A stretch of DNA of 64,000 nucleotides. Source: Culex pipiens pallens (lineage: Eukaryota > Arthropoda > Insecta > Diptera > Culicidae). A model generated the notes under the pieces. The model had not been told where the DNA came from and made no database searches. It saw nothing but the letters and a program-made list of their open reading frames with translations. The stretch is from assembly GCF_016801865.2 (NCBI RefSeq), contig NC_068938.1:32742129-32806128 (forward strand), in the 5' to 3' direction. The first letter of the stretch is position 1; every line of letters begins with the position of its first letter. Positions 43,020-53,989 of this stretch are shown piece by piece. Position numbers and translations under genes: made by a program.

Positions 43020-45164
43020 CGTTAATTAATTAAAGAGTTCAATTTGTTGCAACATTTTTTAAACTTGAGCAGCCCTTGATTTTGTTTACTTTTTGTCATT
43101 TTGGTAATCCTTCTTTTTGTTGATGATTTTTTGTCCATTCGATATTTTTGTAACTTGATATTTTTTTTTCGGTTTAATCTTATATTTTTCGATTTAAAAT
43201 ATATTTGATATGTCAACACAAAATATTGTTATCTGATTTTGAGAGGTTGAATTTTGTAAATTCTACTGTCACCAAAAAGAATCAATAAAAATAAAGAGTG
43301 ATTGAAAGCAGTGAGTTGATATTAAAAAACTGATTTGACATTAAAATTTACATGAAAAAATGTATGCAACAAAATTTAAGCAGAAAATAGAAAAAAGAAA
43401 GTAATTTTTAAATGGGTCGAATATACTCTATTTTTTCAAATTTGTTCATCTAGTTCAGCCTCTCTTTCATCAAGTAAAATCAACTGGTTTCCCTCTGCAA
43501 ATCAAAGCACTTTAAAGCACTTCCAACCGATCTGTCAACTCCAGTGACGCGTCACCAACCAGCGAACAAACGAGTTCCCCTCAAGTTATAACCCATTATG
43601 CCAGTTTCCATCATTCAACTTTCACCATCCCGGGTGGGTAAAGTTACTTACGTTAGACCTATTGCACGTTTTATGAAACATCACTCGGAAGCTCTTTAAT
43701 CAAGTAACTTTTAACTGGTCAATGTTGCGAATCTCTCCCCCGAAACCATTCAACACTTAAGTTCTGCAGAACAAAAGAAACTTTCTTCGGACCATTTCGC
43801 GTTTGAAAGCATTCTCTCGGTAGTAGGAACGCTGGCAATTGTGGACCAAAGTTGGAACTTCCATTAAAAATTTACGACAGCTACGAATATACACATCAAT
43901 CATTCATACTCAAGGAAAAACCCCTCAGCTTCTACTTGGACGAATGCGGTCGGTGAGACCGTAATGGCTTTGGAGCAGTTAATGTTTTCCATCTCGGGGA
44001 CATCTCAATCCACGTGTCCCCTTGAAAATAAAAAAAGGAGAGGAAAAAAGAAACACCTAACTCGGGGAGGTAGAGAATGAAAAAACACTTGACAGGACCA
44101 GTTTATGTAAGCTGACCAACTTTGCAGCTTTATGACGTGTGTCGGTTTTGGGGACAATTTTCCGGATGTCCCATCGGGGAAGGGCAAGGGACCGGATAAA
44201 AAGCACTCTCCCTACATGCCACCACGTGGTCAGAAGAAACCTTGTGGTGGTGGTGAAACAATAAAAATGTCACTTTGGCAGGAAAAACAGGAGAAAAAAC
44301 TGACGACGTGGAAAAGGTCGTCCAATTGATGGTCAACTTTTTTGTGTTCTGCTGCTGCTCGGAAGTGTGATGGCCACACCCAGAAATGAGTGCCCATTAG
44401 ATGGTGCCACCGCACATCATCTTCTTGATGGGTTCTCCCCCTGTCAAGGACTTGGGCCCACTTGGGGATGAAAATGTGTCCTTCTCCATAAAGAAAACAT
44501 TGTATGTGGAGGAAACTTGACGAAAGTTCCTTCTTTTTCCTTTGAATTCCCAAAAGAGCTGCAAATGTGACACTTGATTTGGAGAAATGACGGGACTCTC
44601 TCGTGAATAAGTTATCATCGTTCATGTGGCAGGAAATCTGGGTTCGAAGGAGTAATTTAGTGTGAGATTTTATTCCTTACACTCATATCCAAACCATGAA
44701 AAAGGAGAAAAACTTTACCAACGAAAAAGAGTGTAAGTGTGTGTGTGTGACGTTCCCTAATGGAAACTCCAAAGGACAGGAATGGAGCGAAACTTATAGC
44801 ACAAAGTGACAGCAGGAGCAAATTGTTCGAATATATATGACACCCGGTGTGGAAAAAGACACACGCCCCCACACATACCGGGAATCGGTTGGGAAGGGAA
44901 AATTTCAAAAAGTTGGGGAAACGTTTGAAGCAGGAGTCAGTTGCTCACTTAATTTGACGGTGGAAGGGAATCGTTGGAATTTTTGTCTTTTTTTTTTTAC
45001 TTTGCAAAGCTAGGTATTTGAAAAAAAATGAAGAAGCAAAAAAAAAACTATTCTATAGCAAAAGCACTTGCAAATATGATGATAAAAAATAATAAATTTT
45101 AGTTGGTGTAATCTAAATCAAAATAAAACACATTTGATTATGCGAGTTGTTCTACAGTGTGGCT
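43020..45164. other. AT-rich then single-copy island
   Basis: 43430-44960 is moderately GC-rich without recognised repeats apart from a short GT run at ~44735. Overlapping frames on both strands at 44130-44625 have no domain. No gene is called. Confidence 0.4.
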
Positions 45165-45760
45165 TCACAGGTCATATCGAGGTGCTCCGATTTGGATGAA
45201 ACTTTCAGCGTTTGTTTGTCTTAAATGAACTAATGCCAAATATGAGCCCTCTACAACCAAGGGAAGGGGGTAAAATGAGCATTGAAGTTTATGGTCCAAA
45301 AAAACATTAAAAATCTTAAAATTTCTCGTTTTTATATTCTCGTTTTTGCATTTGAAAGGTCTTTCGAAGTACTTTAAATTGTGCCATGAAGATCCGGAAT
45401 GGGTTTTTCTCATTCTCCAAGCGTTTGCAAATTTCTGCTACTGTTGAAAATAAATATATTTTAAACTCCCTTAGGCAAGAGTTAAGGAATTTCGTGGACT
45501 ATAAGCCTATGGTATCAACTTTTTGGCCAATCGCAGTCTTACGATTTTTCTATAATAAACATTCAACAGCGTTATCCTTTCGGTAAATTTCCCATAAGCT
45601 TAAGGGTTTGAAGCTGTAAATTGTATTCTTTAAATTGCAATTTAGAATGAATTGAAATATTTTTGACAACTTGTCGGATAATGGGTGAAACAGGTATTCG
45701 TCTACTTGATACAAAATTTGACATATTGGTTGCAGGGTAAACAAAATTAAGGGTTATTTT
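45165..45760 (+). repeat. Dispersed repeat containing TCATATCGAGGTGCTCCG
   Basis: GATTTGGATGAAACTTTCAG and GCCAAATATGAGCCCTCTAC are phrases I associate with a repeat common in Culicine genomes. No terminal repeats were found here. Frames inside are short. Confidence 0.5.
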
Positions 45761-45941
45761 TAGAAGAAAGATGTTATTAAATTATTTTGATTATATGATT
45801 TAAGCACTATTAAAAAGTATGTCGTGAATTGAAAAAAAAAAACTTAAAAATATTTATTTCAAAGCGTTGAGGAAATTTTACATATGTTTCAATTTTACCA
45901 TTGAAAATTGGATTAATGGTTTCCAAGATATCATCGATTGA

Positions 45942-47726
45942 TAAATGATAATGATAATATCAGCTCCCTCCGTGTACGCACGAGAGCATGCAGCTAGTGC
46001 TCAGTGCTCCATCGTTTTTTCGATTTTTTTCGCCGTAATTGATTGTGGTTACCCGCGAGTTTGCTTCTCCAGCATGCCAAAGGCCGGCCGTGGCCGTGGC
46101 AGTTCGAGTGCGGCCTCGAAAAACCCGCGAAGTTCGTCTACCGGCCGTGTGCAAAAAGGTAAACAAACCAACGCCGTGTCGACCGCCATCGCGCAGGGAA
46201 GCGTGAGCGCAGAAGGCATCGACAAAAAGTATCTTCATCCCGGATATGTTCCGAGATCTCCAGTGCGAACCCGTTCGGGTACCTCCGGTGCCACGACTAG
46301 TGGCACATCAACATCCGCCAACATTCCCATCAGGAACGAGTTCCAGATGCTGAGCGACGACGAAGAAAACAACAACAACACCGACGGTAGCACCACTACC
46401 GACGACGACGACGACGATGGTAGTGCACGGAAAAAAGTGCCGACGCCAAAAAAGAATATTTCTCCAACGGAACGAAGACCACCTCCAATTTTTGTTTTGG
46501 ACACGTTGGAGGACGATGTTGACGAGTTGCTGGAAGGCCTCGGATATTGTCTGAAAATCGGTAAGTCGGCAGTGCAAGTGATCACACTTAATAAAAAGAA
46601 CTTCGACCTGGTGTTTGAAGAATTGAAGCGTAGCAACTTCAACTTCTACACATTCAACCCCGAGAAGCCCCCTGTTAAGGTCGTCTTGCAGGGTTATCAA
46701 GACCGTCCGATCTCCGACCTGAAGGGTCACCTTTCGGACGCCGGAATAAAACCGCGGGAGATTAAAGTGCTCTCGCGCAAGACAACGGTAACAGGTACAC
46801 ACACACTGTACCTGTTGTACTTCGACCGCGGCACCGTCAAGATCCAAGACCTGCGGCGGACTAAGACGTTGGACGGTTTTTAGGTAAACTGGCGGTTTTA
46901 CACCAAGAACCCGACGGACGTAGCGCAATGCCACCGTTGCCAGAAATTCGGCCACGGCTCGCGGAACTGCAACCTCCGGCCCCGCTGCGTGAAGTGCGGT
47001 GAGTCACACCTCTCGGAGGCGTGCGCACTGCCACGAAAGGCGGACTTGGGGGACAAGGCAGAACAAACCAAGCCGCGCGTAAAGTGCGCGAACTGTGACG
47101 GCAACCATACCGGCAATTACCGCGGATGCATCGCGCGCAAGGTCTACCTCGAGGAGCAGGAAAAGAGAAAGAAGAAAGCAGCAGCGTCCCACTCTCCTCA
47201 GCGAAGTACGAGCGCAGCCGTTCCTGCAGCTGGACAGCTTACGGTTCCAGCGGAAAACTCAGCGTTCCCTCCAGGTTGGGGGCGTTCGTTCGCCAGCGTG
47301 GTCGCCGGTAGCGGCAGTACGGCCCAGCAAGAAGTCACCGGGGAAGATCTCTTCACCCTGCCGGAGTTCTTTGCTCTCGCGGGGGAGATGATGACGCGGT
47401 TTCGGAGCTGCCGGAACAAGGCGGAACAATTCATGGCCCTTGGGGAACTGATGATCAAACACATCTACAAAGGATAAATAAACTGTGATCTAGATATAAG
47501 CTTTCTCTTCCTCTATCCCCTTTCCTTTGCAATTTCTGTAAGTTTTTTTTTTATAGTTTTTTCTTACTCTTGCTAGTGCCTTAGTTAAAGAAATAATTGT
47601 TCCTAAATGGATTATGATGCAACACACAGCTGTAAGGAACTCCAAAACTCTGTTATGCACTTCAAAATAACTCATTGTATCTTGATTATTCACCAATAAA
47701 ACCGAATTGAAAAATAAATGATAATA
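45942..47726 (+). mobile_element. Full-length ORF1-only Jockey-like retrotransposon (HAL1-like)
   Basis: A perfect 14-bp target duplication, ATATCATCGATTGA, lies at 45928-45941 and 47727-47740. The 1785-bp insert has a short 5' UTR, one long ORF (46074-47477) and a 249-bp 3' region ending AATAAATGATAATA. There is no reverse-transcriptase or endonuclease ORF, although the 5' end, the ORF and the 3' end are all present. It must therefore have been copied in trans by another element's enzyme. Its 3' UTR (AAGGAACTCCAAAACTCTG) recurs at 13148-13246 and 22435-22620. Confidence 0.88.
46074..47477 (+). pseudogene. Retrotransposon ORF1 (gag-like, three zinc knuckles), one internal stop
   Basis: The frame is 467 codons from ATG 46074 and is open except for TAG at 46881-46883 (codon 270); an in-frame ATG at 45945 lies in the 5' repeat and is a less likely start. 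N-terminus: Ser/Arg-rich, then an acidic run (residues 110-115). Residues ~203-255 (VVLQGYQDRPISDLKGHLSDAG...) resemble the PRE-C2HC region of Jockey-clade ORF1. Three zinc knuckles follow: CHRCQKFGHGSRNC from residue 286, CVKCGESHLSEAC, and CANCDGNHTGNYRGC at 338-352. A Lys/Glu-rich stretch and a C-terminal predicted helix (LPEFFALAGEMMTRF) complete it. The family binds retrotransposon RNA as a nucleocapsid-like protein. One stop in an otherwise intact frame indicates a fairly recent copy; read-through cannot be excluded. Confidence 0.88.
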
Positions 47727-47740
47727 ATATCATCGATTGA

Positions 47741-48984
47741 CGATTGTAAAACTCAACAAAAAAGTTTTTTGGGTAATTTTCTTTCTTAGCAAAATCATAT
47801 CTTAGTAACCAAATGTTAAATTCGAATGTCCAAAAAATGCAAATTGTAGAAGATTTTCTTCTTTTCAAATGAATTTGTTTTATTGATGGATAATGATGGA
47901 CGCTATTTTTTAAATTAAAAAGACCATTTTTGTTGAATAATTTAACCTGACCTGAATCAAAATCGGTGAAAATCAAAATTTTATTTAAGTAAATTTCTAA
48001 TTTAAAACTCATCTTATGTTATCGATTTCTTTTGTTATCATTTTCGATACTTTGCGAAAGACACGATTTAAAAAAAAACCTAATCGTGTCAAAAACAAAA
48101 CGTCCGTCATACCCTATAGCTTAAAAGTTGGCCCTTTTGTATTTTTAAAGACAAAAAAACGTCTTAAAAGAAATGAAAACATATCGATATGGGTAAAGTT
48201 TCTCAAAATCAAGTTGATGTGATAAATTAACTCTACTAATGTTTTTTTCAGAATAATCCTTATGATAACTAGGGTTAGTAAATTTTCACGATTTCGCATT
48301 TAGTGAATTTTGTAAAATTTGGAAATTTCCGTGAAAACCCAAGGGTTTCTACTATTTTGAAATGCTTAGTTTTTAACATTAAGGCGAAATATAAATTGTT
48401 CGATCATTTAAAGAAATCATAAGAAGAATTGAAATGAAATTAAACATTTAAATAATGTTACATTTTACAACCTTTACTAAGAAAACATAATAATGCTGAG
48501 TTGATAAGTTATCACAAATAGCGAAGGATAGGATGTTATTCTTCTAAACAATTTCTAAGAGTTTTGCTTTTTTGTTTTTTAAAGTTTTATGCACATGTTT
48601 AATCTTTATGTTTATTGTTTCAAACAACACTATTTTTAAAATTGATTTTTAAGATTGCTCTGATATTTTCTTATGAGTTTTTTTTATTATTTTCAACTGT
48701 CGAATTATATTAAACATTCCAGTAAAAGTCATATTCAGTAGATACAGTCGATATTACACAGAAAATTCATTGAATGAGATAAATATAGAAATTGTTGTTC
48801 GCTATTTGGATCATCGATAATATTTTACCTGTAAAAACATGTAAATATAATCATATTTTCATTTTAAGTAAAAACAATTTGCCTATCACTTTACGTTGAA
48901 GCTGGAATTCGAAAAGAAATTTGAAAGATTTAAACATGGTTTTTTCAAGATTCAATGAATTGTTCTTTCTTAATATTATTTTTG
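47741..48984. other. AT-rich, nothing recognised
   Basis: No repeats with identifiable ends and no credible coding frame were found. Confidence 0.5.
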
Positions 48985-49380
48985 CAATTCCGTCGTGAAA
49001 CTACTTACTTTTCCTGTCATTCTTGAACGACGAAATAGCCTACTTTTCTGTACCAAAAATAACAGAATCGAATAGCAACACTTTTCAAAATAAATGCTGA
49101 AAAGTTCTACTTTTCAGCACTGAAATGGGTGCTGAAAAGTTGAACTTTTCAGCACTTGTTTCGAAAAATAACACTTTTCAACATTTTTTTGATTTAAACG
49201 ATTTATTGACAAAATACGTGAAAATTTGACTTAAAATTTCACTCAATGGGTGTTTTTCGGAATTGCAAAAAATGTTGTATGGAACTCGTTGCAAAACTTG
49301 ATTTTTTCAGTACTCTTCGTATGTACGACTCGTGCTGAAAAAGTCCTCTTTTTGCAACTTGTTGCATAAACTACTATTTT
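48985..49380 (+). repeat. GCTGAAAAG-palindrome repeat, near-complete copy
   Basis: Runs from TTTGCAATTCCGTCGTGAAA to TTGCAACTTGTTGCATAAAC. It contains a hairpin CTGAAAAGTTCTACTTTTCAG and, at 49129-49155, a perfect palindrome with 13-bp arms GTGCTGAAAAGTT around one base. The same layout occurs at 60590-61015; partial copies lie at 12235, 38383 and 41548. Confidence 0.85.
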
Positions 49381-51720
49381 GATTCTAAAAATCAGGCCTT
49401 TTCATAATATTTAAGATAATTTTTTTCAAAATTATCACAAAGTTCGATGATTTAGTTTGACGGTCCCCATGGAAATTGGAAATTATTCAGCGAGAAAATT
49501 AATAATCCCTATGAATTCTTTCATGTTTATGCCAAAAGTTAGCAAAATATCTACGATTGTTTTAAAATATGTTATTTGTCAAATTGTTATTTTCGTTTTT
49601 AGTGTTTTAGTGTGAAAAATCAATTTGAAACAAAAATCTAATTTTAATTCTGATCTATTTACTGCCACAAATTGCAATTTGATAAAATGGAAAACATTTA
49701 CAATATTTCACACAAATTATTATCATTGTTTGAAGTTCATGAGTTCATATAAATTTTCCCAGTGCAAAACTAGACTCAACTTGCATATTATCTTTAACAC
49801 AGGTCGTTACTTTCAACATTCCTTAAAATCTTGCATCCACATTGAACGCAGATCACTTTATTACATAGAGGAAAAAATCCGATTCCTAGGATGGTTAGAA
49901 TAATTTATTTCTTGTTTTTTACTAAAGTTATCATGATTTTTGTTATTTGAATTGATGTTAAAAGTTATAAAAAATCTATAAACGATGTTACATTTTATTG
50001 AGCTTAAATGTCAACAAAAGAAACATACAAAAAATCGGTGCTTCCCTCCTTGATTTCCTGAAAGGTAAGCTAAGTGGGAAGCATAAACGACGCGTGGTAA
50101 AAGATACGTGTGTCGTCGCATCAACCTTCTCGATCCCAGAGAGGGTATCACTGGCACTATACACCTGACATCCCAGAATCAAGGTTAGTACCTGGACCAG
50201 GTGGGTGGCTTGGTTGGTTTGTCCCAGCTGCAATCTCATCGCCGTGTACAGTCGTAATCATCGCACATAAAAAGACACCGTCTGGAGGTTGGTATACAGC
50301 TACTTTGGTGCACGCAACTATAGTTGAAGAGTTTACCTTCATGGGATGTAAAATATCCTCTCCTCCCGGCGGTAAATGGCACAGTCCCTCGAACGTTTAT
50401 GAGGTGTGCGACTGTTGAAGCAACGACCCAAGCCAGGTGCCGTTAGATTTCCGTGCTGCAAAGTATTCTTCGTAGTGCGATGTGGGTTCTGCTTTGTAGC
50501 TAAAGGTGCTGGGTTCGAAAAAAAATTGTTTCAAATTCAATATCTTAAGAAATATCCTTGAAAAATTTTGTAAACCAAAAAATCGTTCAGCCAACATTTG
50601 ATCTCTTTCGCAAACTGCCATAAAGTTTCAGTGAATTTATATTGATACTCTTGTTCTACCTGAGCAGGACATTTCCGCGACAACACTATTGTCAACTTCT
50701 CGTTGTAAAATGTAACGGCAAGCATCGTTACTCGTTGGAGCGGAAAGTGGCTGTGCAACAAAGTTGTGTTCGACTATCGTAGTTTTTGTTGCGAGTGGTT
50801 GAAGATACAGGTTCTAATATTCGAATTAGGTATATTGAAAAAAATAATATTTGTTTTGATTAAAAAAAAGTTAGTTTTAAAAGTAAGATGAGAAGCTTCT
50901 ACCACACACTCAACCTGAACTTGTTTGCCAGTGATTCTTCGCAAATGGTTAATTAAATATTAACTTATCGCTTTGTTTGCCACAGCGAACTACAGCCGCC
51001 GGGCAAAGTCTGTGTTTGTTGGTTGTTTGATTCTCCTCTACTCTGTCAGAGAGTTTGGAGGCATGATCTTCAAAGCATTTCTCATCCAGACAAGGACGAC
51101 GACGACTGTCACTGAGTGTGTTTGTTTACTCAACTCTTTCGTCGTCCTTACTGTTCACCAACCCCTCACGTTCCTGTTCGTTGCACTCTATCCAGTTAGT
51201 ATTTGTCTTTCCGTCAGGAAAGAGATTTTGAAGATAAATACATGTGTATATTTACAGCGCACATACTAACTTGCCACACATTTGTACCGTAACTTGGGTT
51301 GATTAAGAATTTTAAATCAGTTTCCGAATCAATAACATTTGAGGTTTATTAGTGTCAACTTGTAACCATTTTGACTTGTCATACTTTATGTCAAAATGTA
51401 TTTTTCCGACAAATTCAAATTAATGTAACAGATCTTTACTGCAATCTCGATTTTCTCGCTGGAGTGGCAATGATGCCAGTTGAGTGGATGATGCACCACC
51501 GCTGGGGTTTGGCTGGATCCAGCAGCAGGGGAATTTCCTTCCGGCGGAAAGTAAACCGAGAACCGGATGTTGATGGCTGTTCGCATGCAGTTTCGTCCAA
51601 GATCCGGGCATGGCAGCTAAAGATTCTGAAGCTGAAAAGTGTTGTACTGCTATTGTTCGTAAAAATTTCACAGCAAGAAAAAATTATAGTAATATTCATC
51701 AGGGAATGATTTTGTGTCAA
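49381..51720. other. AT-rich then single-copy island
   Basis: 49381-50000 is AT-rich. 50000-51700 is more balanced, with frames at 50110-50418 and 51371-51709 and overlapping minus-strand frames, none showing a domain. No gene is called. Confidence 0.4.
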
Positions 51721-51904
51721 AAATATGTGTAAAACTGCATCAGAAACTGGTGAATTTTCATCAGATTTTGATGAATTTTCATCAGGTTCACATTTTTCAC
51801 ATTTTTTAATGTACTTAAAACATACTCAAAAAAGAGGTAATATTCAACATACCAAATTTTCAACCTTCTAAAATTCTACTTTTTTAACGTTTGAATTGAC
51901 GCAA

Positions 51905-52015
51905 ACTTTCTTTAGGGCGAGGCTTGTCGATTCAAGCTGAGGTACCTCGCGCTAGGCTAGCCAGTGTAGAAAAATGGGTCACCGAACCACGGCAGAGCTA
52001 ACACCATCTAAATTC
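51905..52015 (+). mobile_element. Degenerate relative of the (AC)-tailed retroposon
   Basis: AAAATGGGTCACCGAACCAC and GAGCTAACACCATCTAA parallel GAAATGGGTCACTGGAAGCA and GGCTGACACCACCTAA at 2790-2832. Tail and target duplication are not visible. Confidence 0.5.
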
Positions 52016-52017
52016 AC

Positions 52018-52278
52018 AGAAAAAAAGTTTAATTTTGGGCGGTTTAAATTTTGGTTGGTTGAATATTATCTCTTTTTATGATAAATATTACTTAAACAAT
52101 TTGTAAAAATGTGAACCTGATTTAATTCATCAGAAACTGATGAATATTCATCAATTCCTGATGTAAAATTATCAAAAAAAATTGATACAAAATCTGTCAT
52201 CATTTCCTTTTTTACTTAAAAAGAGGTAATTTTCAACCAACCAAAATTTCAACCTTCTAAAATTAAACTTTTTTCTAT
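52018..52278. repeat. Foldback element with CAGAAAAAAAGTTTAATTTT ends
   Basis: The left arm (52018-52080) is the reverse complement of the right arm (52215-52278), including GGTTGGTTGAA/TTCAACCAACC. Between them is TCATCAGAAACTGATGA-type sequence. A third, direct copy of the right arm and the ATCAG motif lies at 51740-51895. Confidence 0.75.
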
Positions 52279-52284
52279 GTACAT

Positions 52285-53628
52285 GGGTAATTCTCCGCCA
52301 ACTCACACAGCAGTTGCCCCGACCCCTCTTCGATTTGTGTGAAACTTTGTCCTAAGGGGTAACTTTTGTCCCTGATCACGAATCCGAGGTCCGTTTTTTT
52401 ATATTTCGTGACGGAGGGGCGGTACGACCCCTTCCATTTTTGAGCATGCGAAAAAAGAGGTGTTTTTCAATAATTTGCAGCCTGAAACGGTGATGAGATA
52501 GAAATTTGGTGTCAAAGGGACTTTTATGTAAAATTAGACGCCCGATTTGATGGCGTACTCAGAATTCCGAAAAAACGTATTTTTCATCGAAAAAAACACT
52601 AAAAAAGTTTTAAAAATTCTCCCATTTTCCGTTACTCGACTGTTAAAATTTTTTGGAACATGTCATTTTATGGGAAATTTAATGTTATTTTCGAATCTAC
52701 ATTGACCCAGAAGGGTCATTTTTTCATTTACAACAAAATTTTTCATTTTAAAATTTCGTGTTTTTTCTAACTTTGCAGGGTTATTTTTTAGAGTGTAACA
52801 ATATTCTACAAAGTTGTAAAGCAGACAATAACAAAAATTTTGACATATAGACATAAGGGGTTTGCTTATAATCATCACGAGTTATCGCGATTTTACGAAA
52901 AAAAGTTTTGAAAAAGTTACTTTTTGCGTTTCTCTTTGTTTCGTCGTCCGTGTCTGTCGCGGGTGACCATGAACGGCCATGATCGATGACGACCAACTTT
53001 TTCAAAACTTTTTTTCGTAAAATCGCGATAACTCGTGATGTTTATAAGCAAACCCCTTATGTCTATATATCAAAATTTTTGTTATTGTCTGCTTTACAAC
53101 TTTGTAGAATATTGTTACACTCTAAAAAATAACCCTGCAAAGTTAGAAAAAACACGAAATTTTAAAATGAAAAATTTTGTTGTAAATGAAAAAATGACCC
53201 TTCTGGGTCAATGTAGATTCGAAAATTACATTAAATTTCCCATAAAATGACATGTTCCAAAAAATTTTAACAGTCGAGTAACGGAAAATGGGAGAATTTT
53301 TAAAACTTTTTTAGTGTTTTTTTCAATGAAAAAACGTTTTTTTCGGAATTCTGAGTACGCCATCAAATCGGGCGTCTAATTTTACATAAAAGTCCCATTG
53401 ACACCAAATTTCTATCTCATCACCGTTTCAGGCTGCAAATTATTGAAAAACACCTCTTTTTTCGCATGTTTAAAAATTGAAGGGGTCGTACCGTCCCTCC
53501 GTCACGAGATATCAAAAAACGGACCTCGGATTCATGATCAGGGACAAAAGTTACCCCTTAGGACAAAGTTTCACGCAAATCGAAGAGGGGTCGGGGCAAC
53601 TGCTGTGTGAGTTGGCGGAGAATTACCC
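52285..53628. repeat. 1.34-kb foldback element, ~620-bp arms
   Basis: It starts GGGTAATTCTCCGCCAACTC and ends in the complement GAGTTGGCGGAGAATTACCC. Arms are near-identical (for example CGGACCTCGGATTC and its inverse, ATAAGGGGTTTGCTTATAA and its inverse) up to AAGTTTTGAAAAAGTT at 52903 and its complement at 52995-53010. The ~75-bp centre contains CGTCGTCCGTGTCTGTCG. No ORF. A damaged second copy lies at 12735-13619. Target duplication uncertain. Confidence 0.92.
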
Positions 53629-53989
53629 ATATAAGAAATCTCCAAGTTTTAGCATGCTGTGAAACAGGAAATGTATTTCAGGTATTGCATTACACCCAAC
53701 ATTATCAGTTGAAAAAATATAAAGGTTGATAAAGAATAAAGGTGACAGGTTTGGCCGAGTGGTTAAGCAGTCCGCTTCGTAAGTGGAAGATCATGGGTTC
53801 GATTCCCATCTGCTCCAACCTTCCATCGGATGGGGAAGTAAAACGTCGGTCCTGGCCTTGGTTGTTGTTAGGCCGTTAAGTCAATCCAAGTGTAGGAGTC
53901 GTCTCCCCGATATAAGTACAAATAACACACCAAACCAAGCCTGCTCCGGTGGAATCGCTGGCGGCGGTTGGACTCGCAATCCAATGGTC

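Noticed and set aside
45945..46073. Upstream ATG of the retroelement ORF at 45945
   Set aside because: It lies in the ATGATAATGATA motif at the element edge; the ATG at 46074 (AGCATGCCAAAG) gives a more typical ORF1 start.
52285..53628. TA or longer target duplication for the foldback element
   Set aside because: Flanks ...TACAT and ATATA... do not give a convincing duplication, so none is claimed.
53743..53820. Possible tRNA gene with a CGT anticodon
   Set aside because: The tRNA-like part is followed by SINE body sequence shared with the element at 32278, so it is a SINE head.
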